This document shows, piece after piece, positions 52,900 through 63,192 of a stretch of DNA of 64,000 nt. The DNA lies in the NCBI RefSeq assembly GCF_018132105.1, contig NZ_JWHL01000004.1, positions 1-64,000 on the forward strand, read 5' to 3'. A program made the position numbers and the translations under genes. How positions within the stretch are numbered: position 1 is the stretch's first letter; each line of letters begins with the position of its first letter. The notes under the pieces were generated by a model. The model made no database searches, was not told the origin of the DNA, and worked only from the letters and a program-made list of their open reading frames with translations. The stretch comes from Methanocalculus chunghsingensis. GTDB taxonomy: Archaea > Halobacteriota > Methanomicrobia > Methanomicrobiales > Methanocorpusculaceae.

Positions 52900-53508
52900 A
52901 TGAAGACTGCAATCGGCCAGACCAACGCCCTCTATCCCTCTCTCACACTTCTCATCGGAGCCAGGGTGAATGGGAAGCCAAACTTCCTCACGGTAGCCCA
53001 TGCCGGGGTCATCGATGAGACCCATCTGATGATCTCGCTCGCAGCCACCCACCATACCACACAGGGGATTCTGGAGCACCGGGAGTTCAGTGTGAACATA
53101 CCGGATAGCAGCCTCCTTGAAGAGACCGATTACTGCGGGATTGTATCCGGGAAGAAGACTGACAAGGCCGATCTCTTCACCGTCGAGTATGGAGATCTGG
53201 AATATGCACCACTGATCAGGGAATGCCCGGTCTCGATGGAGTGCCGGGTCACTCAGACGATGGAGCAGGGGAGATATCTCATCTTCATCGGGGAGATCCG
53301 GATGACATATGCAGATGATGGAATCAGGGGTGGCAGGACGATCGACCCGGAACGCCTCCGTCCGATCCTCTTTGCGATGAGCACCCGCGGCTACTACGGG
53401 CTCGCCGGCCGCCTTGGCAATGCCTGGGATGTCGGGATGAACCTCCCGCTCAGGGAACGGGAGGCGTCATCTCATGAAGGCCGGAGTAATCTTCGGTCAG
53501 TTTTCTGA
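52900..53508 (+). CDS. Flavin reductase-like domain protein (flavoredoxin type)
   Basis: A 202-residue split-barrel FMN protein: NGKPNFLTVAHAGVIDETHLMISLAATHHTTQGILEHREFSVNIPD (about residues 26-72) is the classical flavin reductase-like start, with DYCGIVSGKKTDKADLF after it. It may pass electrons with the flavodoxin-family protein encoded just upstream. Its last 59 bases overlap, convergently, the Na/Pi transporter gene; the C-terminal LREREASSHEGRSNLRSVF looks like read-through into the opposing gene. Confidence 0.82.
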   Translation: MKTAIGQTNALYPSLTLLIGARVNGKPNFLTVAHAGVIDETHLMISLAATHHTTQGILEHREFSVNIPDSSLLEETDYCGIVSGKKTDKADLFTVEYGDLEYAPLIRECPVSMECRVTQTMEQGRYLIFIGEIRMTYADDGIRGGRTIDPERLRPILFAMSTRGYYGLAGRLGNAWDVGMNLPLREREASSHEGRSNLRSVF

Positions 53509-55078
53509 TATCCCTGATCTTGCCGTTTGCAGCCTCGAGGATCGAGAGGATTTCGAGATATCTCGAATCCCCGCTCTCGTTCAGTGCGGCGATCCGTTTC
53601 AGGTAAAGGGAATACTCAAGATTCAGTGCACGCTGGAGCTCGATATCCCGGGCACGGAGTGATCGGGTCGTATCGGGCGTTGATTTTGGGAAGGTGGCGG
53701 CAAGTGCCTGCATATTGGCATCAAATATCCGATAAATCCCCAATATAGACTCAATCTGGCCCTTTGGGAAGGCATGCCCGGTCCGGTGGGCGTTCCGCCC
53801 GACTTTTGCAAGATCCCGGGAGAGATCGGCAAGCCGTTCAAGTTCGTTTGAGATACGAACCAGGAGAACGGTCTCCTTCGCCTGAACTTCGGTGAGTGCC
53901 TTCTTTGATATGGTGAAGGTCGCCTTCTCGATCTCCTCGTCAATATAATCGTTGAGCAGCTCCAGCTTCCCGGCTTTATGATACGCTCTCTGAGGATTTT
54001 TTGCTGAGAAGACGGCAATTGCTGCATCAAATGCCTGGTCAGTAATCTCATAGAGGTGGGTTACCTCCTCCTCAATAAGAGAGATGACCTGGTTGACATC
54101 ATCGGGCAGGTGTGATCGGAGGGCGACGGTCCGGAAGAGGATCTCCTCTTCCTCTCCCGGGACCGCCCGGATGACCAGCCGTGAGAATGGGTGGATGGCG
54201 AAGATAAAGATCATAGAAGCGGCGAGATTGAAGATCAGGTGTGCGTTTGCAACCTGTTGCGCCTCAGTCCCCCCCATCCAGGCAATGGCGGCTACGAATG
54301 GTGTCAGGAGGGGCAGAATAAGGAGCACACCACCTATATTGAACATTGTGTGGGCGACAGCAGCCCTTCGTGCGAAAAGGTCAAGCCCCCGGGAGGCGAA
54401 GAGCGCCGTCGTTGTTGATCCGATATTGGCACCGAGGAGAAATGGTATTGCCTCCGGCATCGTGATCATTCCCTGCTGGGCGAGGATAACCACGAGTCCT
54501 GTTGTGATAGAGCTTGACTGAAATGCCGTCGTCACCAAAAAACCGACAAGTATTGCGAGGGGAAGAAATGCTATTCCCGCAAGGAGCTCAAGGAGGAGGG
54601 GGTCGTTGCTGTAGGGCTCAATACCGTTTGATATAATATTCAGCCCAAAGAAGACGAGGCCAAAGTAAAAGAGCGGTTTTCCAAGGAACCTGTATCTACC
54701 TCCAATGATCCCGATCAGAAAACCTGCAATGATGAAGACCGGGCCAAACTGCGTGAGTTTAAAGGCAACAAGTTGTGAGGTGATGGTTGTTCCGATATTT
54801 GACCCAATGATGATCCCCAGGCTCTGAACAAAGGAGATCGTCCCGGCGTTGACCAGGTTGATCGCAATGACCGTCGTTGCCGCACTCGATTGGATGAGTG
54901 CGGTTATTCCGGCACCGAGGATCAGTCCTTTGTACCTGTTTGTGGTGAGTTCTCCGAGGATTGCTGCAAATCGTCCTCTCGCGACGACAAGAATCTCCTT
55001 ACTGAAATTCTCAATGCCGAAGAGAAAGAGAATGACTCCTGGAACTACAGTGAATATTAGCTCCCACGCAGCAACCAT
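53450..55078 (-). CDS. Na+/phosphate symporter-like protein with PhoU domain
   Basis: A 542-residue membrane protein of the Na/Pi-cotransporter II family. Two inverted repeats each carry the QSS motif: ALIQSSAATTVIAI (about residues 60-73) and AFQSSSITTGLVVIL (about 186-200). About eight to ten membrane helices end near residue 300. The C-terminal 220 residues are a soluble PhoU-like helical domain (RTVALRSHLPDDVNQVISLIEEEVTHLYEI and ISNELERLADLSRDLAKVGRNAH). Likely takes up phosphate or a related anion with Na+. It is read convergently with the flavin reductase gene and follows argB on the same strand after 37 bases. Confidence 0.88.
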   Translation of the reverse strand: MVAAWELIFTVVPGVILFLFGIENFSKEILVVARGRFAAILGELTTNRYKGLILGAGITALIQSSAATTVIAINLVNAGTISFVQSLGIIIGSNIGTTITSQLVAFKLTQFGPVFIIAGFLIGIIGGRYRFLGKPLFYFGLVFFGLNIISNGIEPYSNDPLLLELLAGIAFLPLAILVGFLVTTAFQSSSITTGLVVILAQQGMITMPEAIPFLLGANIGSTTTALFASRGLDLFARRAAVAHTMFNIGGVLLILPLLTPFVAAIAWMGGTEAQQVANAHLIFNLAASMIFIFAIHPFSRLVIRAVPGEEEEILFRTVALRSHLPDDVNQVISLIEEEVTHLYEITDQAFDAAIAVFSAKNPQRAYHKAGKLELLNDYIDEEIEKATFTISKKALTEVQAKETVLLVRISNELERLADLSRDLAKVGRNAHRTGHAFPKGQIESILGIYRIFDANMQALAATFPKSTPDTTRSLRARDIELQRALNLEYSLYLKRIAALNESGDSRYLEILSILEAANGKIRDIRKLTEDYSGLHEMTPPVP

Positions 55079-55115
55079 ACAGATAAGGATAGCCTATTTA
55101 GGTAAAAAAGGTATT

Positions 55116-55985
55116 CTATCCCCGAATCATCGTTCCGACGCCCTGATCGGTGAAGAGTTCAAGGATGAGGTTATGGGGGGCATTTCCATTAATGATGTGG
55201 CAGCGTTCAACCCCGTTTCTGGATGCATAGATGCATGCGGCAAGTTTTGGGATCATTCCTCCCTGAATCGTCCCGTCGGCGATCATCGACTCCACCTCTG
55301 CAAGGGTAAGACGGTAGTAGATGTTTGTCCGTGTCTTGTCCATCACGCCATCGACATCGGTGAGTGAGACGAGTTTCCCTGCATCCAGGGCGACAGCGAG
55401 CTCTCCAGCCATGGTGTCCGCATTGATATTGAGGTTATTGCCCTGTTCATCGATGGCAAGAGGGGAGACGACGGGGATGTACCCCGAGTCGAGGAGCGTC
55501 CGGAGAAGGCCGGGATTGACCCGTTGAATCTCTCCGACATACCCGAGGTCGACCTCCTCCTCACGATCCTCGATCGTCACCTTCTGGGCATCCATCTTCC
55601 GTGCGATCACGAGGTTCCCGTCATTGCCGGAGATCCCGATTCCCCGTGCACCGTTCTGTGCGATGAGCGAGACGATGGTGTTGCTGATCTTTCCTGCAAG
55701 GACCATCATCGCAATCTCAAGGGTATCAAGATCGGTGACCCGGAGTCCTGCAACGAACTTCGGCTCCTTCCCCATCGCCTTCATCTTCTCGGTGATCTCA
55801 GGCCCTCCGCCATGGACGAGGACGACCTTCATCCCGATATAATGGAGGAGGACGGCATCCTCGATGACGGTATTCATGATCTTCGGATCGACCATCGCAT
55901 GGCCGCCGAGTTTGATGATGATCGTCTTTCCGTGGAACTGCCTGATGTAGGGGAGTGCCTCCATCAGGACATCTTCGCGTTTCAT
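55116..55985 (-). CDS. argB: Acetylglutamate kinase
   Basis: Phosphorylates N-acetylglutamate, the second step of arginine synthesis. The 289-residue protein has the amino-acid kinase motifs [14 protein letters not shown] (about residues 20-33), [14 protein letters not shown] (about 55-68), [20 protein letters not shown] and [29 protein letters not shown]. Its start overlaps the argJ stop by four bases. Confidence 0.95.
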   Translation of the reverse strand: MKREDVLMEALPYIRQFHGKTIIIKLGGHAMVDPKIMNTVIEDAVLLHYIGMKVVLVHGGGPEITEKMKAMGKEPKFVAGLRVTDLDTLEIAMMVLAGKISNTIVSLIAQNGARGIGISGNDGNLVIARKMDAQKVTIEDREEEVDLGYVGEIQRVNPGLLRTLLDSGYIPVVSPLAIDEQGNNLNINADTMAGELAVALDAGKLVSLTDVDGVMDKTRTNIYYRLTLAEVESMIADGTIQGGMIPKLAACIYASRNGVERCHIINGNAPHNLILELFTDQGVGTMIRG

Positions 55986-57127
55986 GTTGTATACTTCCCG
56001 TTAATCTCTACGTATTTCTCTGTCAAATCACAGCCCCAGGCGGTCGCCTCAGAGGAGCCGGAGTCGAGATCGATGCTGAAGACGACGGTATCACCCTGCA
56101 TCGCCCTCTTTGCAACCGGGAGGTCCGCAACGATCTCTCCTTTCAGGACAAGAGGCGTCTTCTCTTCTCCTGATCCAATCCAGAGGGAGAGGTCAGGGAT
56201 CTCAAAGTCAACCCCTGCATACCCGGCAGCGGCGACGACACGCCCCCAGTTGGGATCATTGCCATAGACCGCGGTCTTGACGAGGGGGCTCGTCACCACG
56301 GTCTTTGCGATCTTCTCTGCATCCTCTTCATTGCGTGCACCGGAGACGGCGACCTCAATAAGCTTCGTCGCCCCCTCACCATCCCGTGCGATCTGCTGTG
56401 CAAGGCTGATACAGGCACTGGTGACCTTCTCTTCGAGCTCTCTGCTGTTGATCCGTCCTGCTTCGCCGGTTGCGGTGAGGAAGACACAGTCATTTGTCGA
56501 GACATCCCCATCAACGACGATACGGTTGAAACTCCGGCGCACAGCCCTCTTCAGGATATCCTGAAGATCAGGGGCATCCACCTCGGCATCGGTATAGACG
56601 AAGCCGAGCATCGTTGCCATATTCGGTGCGATCATCCCGCTCCCTTTGGTGATTCCGCCGACCGAGAATCCCTCCCCTCTGACGATGGCATGCTTCTCGA
56701 CGAGATCGGTCGTCATGATCGCTCTCGCGGCGAAGATCTCGGCCTCCTCGGAGGAGACAGGGGTGAGCGTTCCTGCCTGTCGCCTGATGAGATCCATATC
56801 AAGGTACCTGCCGATGACACCGGTGCTGGCAACACCGATAGCCATCGGATCCACGCCGAGGCTCTCCCCGCCGATCTCCGCCATCTGTATTGCGTCCGCA
56901 AGGCCACGCCTTCCTGTGTAGGCATTGGCACAGCCGGAGTTGGCGATGATCCCCTCAATCCGTCCTGCCTTCATCCTCTCTGCCATCAGGTCGATGACCG
57001 GGGCACGGGCCCTGTTCCGGGTGAAGACGGCGGCGGCGGTTCCGGATGCCCTGATGAGGGCTAGGCCGTACTTCCCCTCTTTTATCCCTGCGGCAGTGAC
57101 CCCTTCGACGCCACAGATACTCTTCAT
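55982..57127 (-). CDS. argJ: Glutamate N-acetyltransferase (ornithine acetyltransferase) ArgJ
   Basis: Transfers the acetyl group from N-acetylornithine back to glutamate, making the pathway cyclic. The 381-residue precursor has the self-cleavage site in [14 protein letters not shown] ([14 protein letters not shown], cut before the catalytic Thr), and [14 protein letters not shown] and [18 protein letters not shown] are conserved. It overlaps the CBS gene and argB by four bases each. Confidence 0.95.
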   Translation of the reverse strand: MKSICGVEGVTAAGIKEGKYGLALIRASGTAAAVFTRNRARAPVIDLMAERMKAGRIEGIIANSGCANAYTGRRGLADAIQMAEIGGESLGVDPMAIGVASTGVIGRYLDMDLIRRQAGTLTPVSSEEAEIFAARAIMTTDLVEKHAIVRGEGFSVGGITKGSGMIAPNMATMLGFVYTDAEVDAPDLQDILKRAVRRSFNRIVVDGDVSTNDCVFLTATGEAGRINSRELEEKVTSACISLAQQIARDGEGATKLIEVAVSGARNEEDAEKIAKTVVTSPLVKTAVYGNDPNWGRVVAAAGYAGVDFEIPDLSLWIGSGEEKTPLVLKGEIVADLPVAKRAMQGDTVVFSIDLDSGSSEATAWGCDLTEKYVEINGKYTT

Positions 57128-57609
57128 TCTGCCATCTCCTCCGTCTTCCGTCCGATACCCTCGACGATATCCGCCCGGGTAACGATGCCGGCGAGCTTTC
57201 CTTCCTGTAACACCGGCAGGCGGGCGACCCCCTGCCTCAGCATTATCCGTGCCGCCTCCTCGACCGAATCATCAGCATCGACGGTGATGATCGGATAGCT
57301 CATCACCGAGCTGACCGGACGCGATCCGATGTCAGAGAGTGCCTCTTTTGCCTTCTCCCAGTTGAAGAACTCGCGGATAGGGATCTCGATCACCTCAAGG
57401 GGCGAAGGGAGCCAGAGATCCTCACTGGGCCCTTTCGTCTCAAGGAGTGCGAGGATATCAGATTCGGTGATCATCCCGATCAGGTTCTCCCCATCCAGGA
57501 CAGGGAGACCGCCGATCTTTCTTTCACGGATGATGCGTGCAGCATCCCGGATGGTATCCTTTGACTGAACCGTCACCGGATCTTTTGTCATGACATCTTC
57601 TACATTCAT
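57124..57609 (-). CDS. CBS-domain pair protein within the arginine cluster
   Basis: A 161-residue protein made of two CBS domains only: MNVEDVMTKDPVTVQSKDTIRDAARIIRERKIGGLPVLDG, and SSVMSYPIITVDADDSVEEAARIMLRQGVARLPVLQEGKLAGIVTRADI. A CBS pair usually binds adenosyl ligands and senses energy or SAM levels. It lies nine bases after argC and overlaps argJ by four, so it is made with the arginine enzymes; a control role over the pathway is inference. Confidence 0.9.
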   Translation of the reverse strand: MNVEDVMTKDPVTVQSKDTIRDAARIIRERKIGGLPVLDGENLIGMITESDILALLETKGPSEDLWLPSPLEVIEIPIREFFNWEKAKEALSDIGSRPVSSVMSYPIITVDADDSVEEAARIMLRQGVARLPVLQEGKLAGIVTRADIVEGIGRKTEEMAE

Positions 57610-57618
57610 CAGTATTCC

Positions 57619-58611
57619 TCATGGTGCGGCTGCGGGGAAGAGGAGTCCTTCGGTCTCATCGAATCCGCAGATGATATTCATATTCTGGACGGCCTGGCCT
57701 GCGGCCCCTTTCATCAGGTTATCGATGACAGAGACGGCGACGATCCTTCGGCCTCCGTCTTCTACCTCAAAGGCGATATCACAGAAGTTCGTCCCCCGGA
57801 CACTGGCAAGTTTTGGTGTCTGAAGCCTGATAAATGGTTCATCCCGGTACATATGCCGGTACCGCATCTGTATCTCATCCTTTGTCACCGGCCGCTCCGT
57901 CAGAATATGGGCGGTGGTGAGGATCCCCCTCGTCACCGGAACAAGATGCGGAGTAAAATGGACAGATGCCCTGGACTCAAGGCGGGAGATCTCAAGCTGC
58001 ATCTCGGAGAGGTGGCGGTGTGCCGTCCATTTGTAAGGATTGATATTATCTGCGACATTTGGATAATGTGTCGTCTCGGAGACGGTATCCCCTGCTCCGG
58101 AGACGCCGGTCTTTGAGTCATAGATGATGGTCTGTGCGAGATCAGCGACAGGTGCCGCTGCCAATATCGCCCCGGTCGGGAAACAGCCGGGATTTGCGAT
58201 GAAGGAGGCTTTTTTGATGGCATCACGGTGCAGTTCAGGAAGTCCGTACGGAGCATCAAAGTACGCGGTATGGGTGACACCATAGATCTCTTCATAGATC
58301 CCCTGCGGGAGCCGGTAGTCTGCCGAGAGATCGACTGTTTTGATCCCGCGTTCATGCAGTGATCCGGCATACTGCATCGCCACGGTGTGGGGAACTGCCA
58401 GGAAAACAACGTCAGCATCTATATCATTGACATCAGGGTTCGTATAGGTGATATCGACAAAACCCTTCAGATGTGGCTGATCGAGACTGACCGGGGTGCC
58501 ATCCAGTTTTCGGGATGTGGCACAGGTGAGGTCGGTATGTGGGTGGAGCGTGATGAGCCGCATCAGGTCTCCACCAGCATACCCACTCGCTCCGATGATC
58601 GCAATATCCAT
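57619..58611 (-). CDS. argC: N-acetyl-gamma-glutamyl-phosphate reductase
   Basis: Reduces acetylglutamyl phosphate to the semialdehyde with NADPH. The 330-residue protein starts [20 protein letters not shown] (NADP loop GASGYAG) and has the catalytic Cys in [46 protein letters not shown] is the family segment. I chose ATG 58611; a longer frame from 58719 would add 36 non-conserved residues overlapping the next gene. It heads the argC-CBS-argJ-argB operon. Confidence 0.95.
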   Translation of the reverse strand: MDIAIIGASGYAGGDLMRLITLHPHTDLTCATSRKLDGTPVSLDQPHLKGFVDITYTNPDVNDIDADVVFLAVPHTVAMQYAGSLHERGIKTVDLSADYRLPQGIYEEIYGVTHTAYFDAPYGLPELHRDAIKKASFIANPGCFPTGAILAAAPVADLAQTIIYDSKTGVSGAGDTVSETTHYPNVADNINPYKWTAHRHLSEMQLEISRLESRASVHFTPHLVPVTRGILTTAHILTERPVTKDEIQMRYRHMYRDEPFIRLQTPKLASVRGTNFCDIAFEVEDGGRRIVAVSVIDNLMKGAAGQAVQNMNIICGFDETEGLLFPAAAP

Positions 58612-58663
58612 ACATGCTATCTCATCTGACCGGGATAAAGTGTTTACCTTCAGAGTATCCCGG

Positions 58664-59584
58664 CTACTCAACTCCACCGGGGATGGGATAGCCGGTTCGT
58701 CTGAGAAGGCCGATAGCAAGCCCTTCGATCAGATCGCGCGACTCGAGCGTCTCGAGAAGGTCTGTGGGAAGTGCTGATCTTCCGAGCCGGGCACCGGCGT
58801 ATGCACCGCAAATATAAGCAATTGTATCTGTATTGCCCCCAACCTGCGAGGCGATCATCAGGAGCTCTTCAGCGTCCCATATTCGTGCTGAGAGGAAGAA
58901 GGCGAGAGGAATAGTCTGATACACAGAGCTGTCATTCCCAAGCCGTTCAAGTGCTCCCTGGATGGTGATCCCTTCTTCAGCAAGCCGGAGCGCCTCCTTT
59001 ATCCGGGCCCCAAGGATCTCATCTTCCCGCATTGCCGTCTCTGCGGCTGTCGCCAGCGGAGCTTTTTTCCCGGCAATGGTTGAGCGGATGAGTGTTGCAA
59101 CCGTGACGGCACCGGCGAGAGCCCCGGGATGAATATGGGTAACGCTGCATGCCTGAACGAGCCTCTCTGAGCATTCGATGATATCGGTATATGCAAGGGC
59201 AAACGGAACCGCAAGTGGGATACATCCGGATGTAGCCGAATGGACGGCGGCTTCCTTCCATCCCCGCTCTTTGAGATGTTCACAGACGGCATGCAGTGCA
59301 CTGTCAGGAAACCTGAGTAATCCCTCCTCATAACACTTTCTCAGCCGGGATGCATAGGTTTTCTCAGAAAACTCCCTCTCGGCGAGGAGTCTTCCGGCGA
59401 TGAGCATCAGCTGGGTATCATCGGTGAACTGTCCGGGCCTGAGGCCATCGTTTGGATGACCTTTATATGCCTTCCGGAATCCCCTGAGGGGTGCATGGAG
59501 CCGGGATGGTGCGGTTTCGTTTGGCATCCCGAGTGCATCTCCAAGGGCGGCCCCAAGGAGGCACCCCCTGTACTGTTCGAGCAT
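58664..59584 (-). CDS. ADP-ribosylglycohydrolase-family (DraG-like) protein
   Basis: A 306-residue protein. [23 protein letters not shown] opens the family, followed by [17 protein letters not shown] (metal-binding TDDT, about residues 50-53) and [20 protein letters not shown] (the second metal motif, xDTIA). Family members remove ADP-ribose from proteins, and DraG reverses nitrogenase ADP-ribosylation. Here it lies divergent from a glutamine-synthetase-like gene, so a nitrogen link is tempting but unproven. ATG 59584 is used; the frame is open to 59716, which would add 44 atypical residues. Confidence 0.85.
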   Translation of the reverse strand: MLEQYRGCLLGAALGDALGMPNETAPSRLHAPLRGFRKAYKGHPNDGLRPGQFTDDTQLMLIAGRLLAEREFSEKTYASRLRKCYEEGLLRFPDSALHAVCEHLKERGWKEAAVHSATSGCIPLAVPFALAYTDIIECSERLVQACSVTHIHPGALAGAVTVATLIRSTIAGKKAPLATAAETAMREDEILGARIKEALRLAEEGITIQGALERLGNDSSVYQTIPLAFFLSARIWDAEELLMIASQVGGNTDTIAYICGAYAGARLGRSALPTDLLETLESRDLIEGLAIGLLRRTGYPIPGGVE

Positions 59585-59692
59585 TGATGATGGGTTGATT
59601 TGGAAGCTGATAATCCTTGCTGGTCGGCGGTGGTGATGGAAGGAAGTGGCCTTCTCATATTCTCTTAAAAAAATGATGCGAATAGCCTTACG

Positions 59693-59708
59693 AACCATTA
59701 TAATGGTT
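59693..59708 (+). promoter_or_regulatory. Perfect 16-bp palindrome over the likely TATA box of the GS-family gene
   Basis: AACCATTATAATGGTT is exactly self-complementary. Its centre (TTATAA) lies 30 bases before ATG 59730, where the TATA box of a leaderless transcript would be. A repressor bound here would block TBP, so it is a candidate operator, for example for a nitrogen or amino-acid regulator. The sequence does not match the GGAA-N6-TTCC NrpR site. Confidence 0.55.
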
Positions 59709-59729
59709 TTTCTCAAACCGTACTCATAA

Positions 59730-61235
59730 ATGGTGCAAGCAGACAGCTTTCAAAATCCTCACAGACTGGTGCAGCTCCTTGGGAAGCCGGCAGATCAGTT
59801 CACTCGTGAGGATCTCATCCGTGTGGTTGTGGAACTTGGGATCGAGATGATCAACTTCCGGTATGTCGGTGAGGATGGAAAATTAAAGACCCTGAACTTT
59901 GTCATCACCGGCAAGGAGCATCTCGGGATTATCCTGACAGATGGTGAGCGGATCGACGGGTCGCAGCTCTTCTCAAGTATCGAGGCGGGATCGAGCGATC
60001 TCTATGTCGTACCACGATACCGGACAGCCTTTATCAATCCTTTTACGGAGATCCCCACACTTGAGATTCTCTGCTCGTTCTATACGAATGAAGGGATTCC
60101 GCTGCCGAGTGATCCCTCGTACATCCTCAGGAAGGCTCATGAAGCATTTCAGAAGGAGACGGGTGCCCGGTTCCATGCCCTTGCCGAACTTGAGTATTAT
60201 GTCATCTCGCCCCATGATCCCACCTATCCGGTCTCAGACCAGAGAGGATATCATGAGTCCCGGCCTTTCACTCAGTCTGAAGATCTCCGGGTTGAGGCTC
60301 TCCGCCTGATCGCCCAGGCAGGCGGGAAAGTGAAGTACGGCCATGCCGAGGTCGGATGCTTCACCCAGAATGGCACACTCTATGAACAGCATGAGGTTGA
60401 GTTTCTCCCTGTTCCGATCGAGGAGGCAATCGACCAGCTGGTGATCGCTAAATGGATCGTCCGGATGCTCGGCGATCTCTATGGTGTGCAGATCAGCTTT
60501 GCACCAAAGATCACCGTCGGCAAGGCGGGATCCGGTCTTCACTTCCATATGATGGCGGTGCGGGACGATGAGAACCTGATGGTCAGCGAACGGCAGCTCT
60601 CCGACTTTGCACGGAAGATGATTGCAGGACTCCTCGACTGTGCAGGGGCATTAACCGCATTTGGCAATACCATCCCGACATCCTACCTCAGGCTCGTCCC
60701 CCACCAGGAGGCGCCAACCAATGTCTGCTGGGGTGACCGGAACCGCTCCGTCGTCGTTCGTGTCCCTCTTGGCTGGATCGGAGCAGAGAATATGATCGCC
60801 GATGCCAACCCGGCAGCACCACCTGAGGTGACAAAACGTATCGCAAAGCAGACGATTGAGCTTCGGACACCGGACGGATCCGCCGATGTGTATCTGACGG
60901 CGGCAGGAATCGTTGCCGCCTGCCTGCACGGTATCAGGATGCCTGCTGCCCTCGATAAGGCGAAGGAACTCTATGTCGATGGAAATATCTTCGATGAGAG
61001 GAACCGGGAGAAGCTTGAGTCGCTTGACCAGCTGCCAAACTCCTGTGTTGAATCGGCAGAGGTTCTGCTTGAGAAGCGGACTATCTTTGAGAGTGACGGT
61101 ATCTTCCCGGCAAGCGTCATCGACTCTGTTGCCGGACGGCTCCTTGAATTCCAGGATCGTGGTTTAAGCGAGCGGATCTATGGGAAAGAGAAGGAGTTCC
61201 GGGCGATTGTTGAAGAGTATATCCATATCCAGTGA
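59730..61235 (+). CDS. Glutamine synthetase family protein
   Basis: ATP-dependent ligase of 501 residues with the GS fold. Conserved: the DGSxxxxxxxxSDL segment RIDGSQLFSSIEAGSSDLYVVP, HALAELEYYVI with metal-binding Glu (about residues 150-160), GSGLHFHMMAVRDD with metal-binding His (about 270), and RLVPHQEAPTNVCWGDRNRSVVVRVP (substrate and ATP site, about 325-350), then RTPDGSADVYLTAAGI. The length and motifs fit a GlnA-like enzyme, but whether it is the main glutamine synthetase or a gamma-glutamyl ligase acting on another amine is open. Single gene, controlled by a promoter with the 16-bp palindrome. T-rich CACACTTTTTTTG (61244-61256) just after the stop may be its terminator. Confidence 0.85.
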   Translation: MVQADSFQNPHRLVQLLGKPADQFTREDLIRVVVELGIEMINFRYVGEDGKLKTLNFVITGKEHLGIILTDGERIDGSQLFSSIEAGSSDLYVVPRYRTAFINPFTEIPTLEILCSFYTNEGIPLPSDPSYILRKAHEAFQKETGARFHALAELEYYVISPHDPTYPVSDQRGYHESRPFTQSEDLRVEALRLIAQAGGKVKYGHAEVGCFTQNGTLYEQHEVEFLPVPIEEAIDQLVIAKWIVRMLGDLYGVQISFAPKITVGKAGSGLHFHMMAVRDDENLMVSERQLSDFARKMIAGLLDCAGALTAFGNTIPTSYLRLVPHQEAPTNVCWGDRNRSVVVRVPLGWIGAENMIADANPAAPPEVTKRIAKQTIELRTPDGSADVYLTAAGIVAACLHGIRMPAALDKAKELYVDGNIFDERNREKLESLDQLPNSCVESAEVLLEKRTIFESDGIFPASVIDSVAGRLLEFQDRGLSERIYGKEKEFRAIVEEYIHIQ

Positions 61236-61448
61236 GCTACCATTCCACACTTTTTTTGTAATCGCTTATATTGTGTAATTCTCTATTATACTCCCGGGTA
61301 TTCAGGATCCGATGCTGTTCCTGCCTGATAATTTTATACATTCTCGGGTGGCTGTGTAACACGATGAAGATTTAAGGTGTTACTGGTACAATAATGGTAG
61401 ACAGGAGGGTTGTGTGATGGTGCTTTATTGTAAAGAGGGTATGACTCA

Positions 61449-62402
61449 ATGGCAATGATCGAGACCTTCGGCCTGACGAAGCGTTTCGGTTCCCTCACCG
61501 CCGTCGATGATCTGACAACAAGAATCGATGGTGAGATCTTTGGGCTTCTCGGGCCAAACGGCTCTGGAAAGACGACGACGGTGAAGATGCTGACGACCCT
61601 CCTCACGCCGACGGCCGGAGATGCCCATATCTGCGGGTACTCTGTCAGAGAGCATCCACGGGATGTCCGGGAGCATATCAGCTATGTTCCACAGGATATG
61701 GCCGTCGATCCGAAGCTGACCGGGAGGGAGAATGTCGTCTTCTTTGGAAAACTCTATGGGATTCCTCGTCCCCGGGATGCTGCGGAGGAGGCGCTTGCCA
61801 GGATGGGCCTTTTGGAACGTGCTGACGATCTCGTCAGAACCTACTCGGGCGGGATGCGCAGAAGGCTTGAGCTTGCACAGGCACTCGTCCATGACCCCTC
61901 CGTCCTCTTTCTGGATGAGCCGACGATCGGCCTCGATGTCGCTGGCAGGCGAAAGATATGGGAGCATATCATCGGCCTGAAGGAACGGGGGATGACCGTC
62001 TTTGTGACGACTCATTATATGGATGAGGCCGATCATGCCTGTGATCGTGTCGGGATCATCGACAGAGGGAAGGTGATCGTCACCGAGACGCCCGGGATGC
62101 TGAAGGCATCGGTCTGCCGGGATATCGTTCTGATCCGATCCGATGATCGGTTCAAAGGGACCTTTCCGGAGGGGGTCACCTTCCTTGGACGAACCGGAAA
62201 TGAGCTCCGGTTTGAGGTGGAGGATGGTGATGAAGCCGTTCTTGTCCTCTCCCGCCTCTTTGCAGAGAATGGGATGGATATTCGTTCGGTCTCGGTACGG
62301 AAACCCACCCTGGACGATGTCTTCCTCTCCCTTGTCGGTGAGCAGGATGAGCAGACTGCCTTTGATCTTACCCGGTTCAGGACGATGCTCCGGAGGCGCT
62401 GA
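61449..62402 (+). CDS. ABC transporter ATP-binding protein (DrrA-like)
   Basis: ATPase of an ABC-2 type exporter, 317 residues. Walker A GPNGSGKTTTVKML (about residues 36-49), signature YSGGMRRRLELAQALVHDP (about 137-155), Walker B LFLDEPTIGLDVAGRRKIW, switch His in VFVTTHYMDEADH, and a C-terminal extension (to 317) typical of daunorubicin-resistance ATPases. GAGGGT nine bases before ATG 61449 supports the start. The 213-bp gap before it is AT-rich and holds no gene. Its TGA overlaps the permease ATG (TGATG). Confidence 0.9.
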   Translation: MAMIETFGLTKRFGSLTAVDDLTTRIDGEIFGLLGPNGSGKTTTVKMLTTLLTPTAGDAHICGYSVREHPRDVREHISYVPQDMAVDPKLTGRENVVFFGKLYGIPRPRDAAEEALARMGLLERADDLVRTYSGGMRRRLELAQALVHDPSVLFLDEPTIGLDVAGRRKIWEHIIGLKERGMTVFVTTHYMDEADHACDRVGIIDRGKVIVTETPGMLKASVCRDIVLIRSDDRFKGTFPEGVTFLGRTGNELRFEVEDGDEAVLVLSRLFAENGMDIRSVSVRKPTLDDVFLSLVGEQDEQTAFDLTRFRTMLRRR

Positions 62403-63127
62403 TGATCCGGACACTCTGGTACGTGGAACGGGATCTCAGGAGGTGGCTCAGGGGGAGGATCAATCTCCTCTCAGCCCTCATCATGCCTGCTGCCTGGCTC
62501 ATCTTCGTCGGCATGGCGCTCCCTATCCGGTTTACTGATAATTATCTCGACTTCATCACCCCGGGCATCCTTGTCCTGACGATGCTCGGTGCGGCGTTAC
62601 AGGGTGGCTCCCTTCTGATGTTCGATAAGATCCTCGGCTTCCTCCAGAAGTTCCTTGCGATGCCCTCACCGCGTGAGAGTATCCTCTATGGGAAGATCCT
62701 CTTCATCACCCTGCGGGGGATGATCCAGACGACGGTCATCCTGGTCTTTGCGATCATCCTCGGGGCGCAGTTCCTCGACCCGGTTCTCCTCGCACAGATC
62801 TATCTGATCCTCTTCATCTTCGGGATACTCCTCTCCTCGATCACGACGACGGTTGCCCTCACCCTTGAGGATCATGATACCTATGCGGCGTTCAATGCGA
62901 TGATCGCGATGCCGCTCTTCTTTACAAGCAGTGCGCTGATGCCCTATGACCAGATGCCGTCCTGGCTTGCCGTCCTCGCACGGCTCAACCCGGTGTCATA
63001 TGCAATCGACGCGATCCGTGATCTCCAGGCGGGAATTTTCCCGGCTATGACGCTTGCCGGGCTTCTGATCGGTGCATTCGTCGTACTCCTGATCAGTGTC
63101 ATCATCTTCCGGAGGGCGACGGTGTAA
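62402..63127 (+). CDS. ABC-2 type transporter permease (DrrB-like)
   Basis: A 241-residue membrane protein with six hydrophobic segments (for example LISALIMPAAWLIFVGMALPI and ILVLTMLGAALQGGSLLM), and the ABC-2 landmark FTSSALMPYDQMPSWLAVLARLNPVSYAIDAIRDL near residues 174-208. It forms an exporter with the ATPase gene just upstream. The substrate (a drug, lipid or glycan) cannot be told. Confidence 0.9.
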   Translation: MIRTLWYVERDLRRWLRGRINLLSALIMPAAWLIFVGMALPIRFTDNYLDFITPGILVLTMLGAALQGGSLLMFDKILGFLQKFLAMPSPRESILYGKILFITLRGMIQTTVILVFAIILGAQFLDPVLLAQIYLILFIFGILLSSITTTVALTLEDHDTYAAFNAMIAMPLFFTSSALMPYDQMPSWLAVLARLNPVSYAIDAIRDLQAGIFPAMTLAGLLIGAFVVLLISVIIFRRATV

Positions 63128-63142
63128 GAGGTGAAGATAGTA

Positions 63143-63158
63143 TTTTTTTATAAAAAAA
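63143..63158. terminator. Bidirectional T-run/A-run terminator between convergent genes
   Basis: TTTTTTTATAAAAAAA, a self-complementary run in the 65-bp gap between the ABC permease (plus) and the PKD/dockerin gene (minus). T-runs on either strand can stop archaeal RNA polymerase from both sides. Confidence 0.55.
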
Positions 63159-63192
63159 GTGGTTTTTGGATGATTTTTCCCGATTACTCCTC

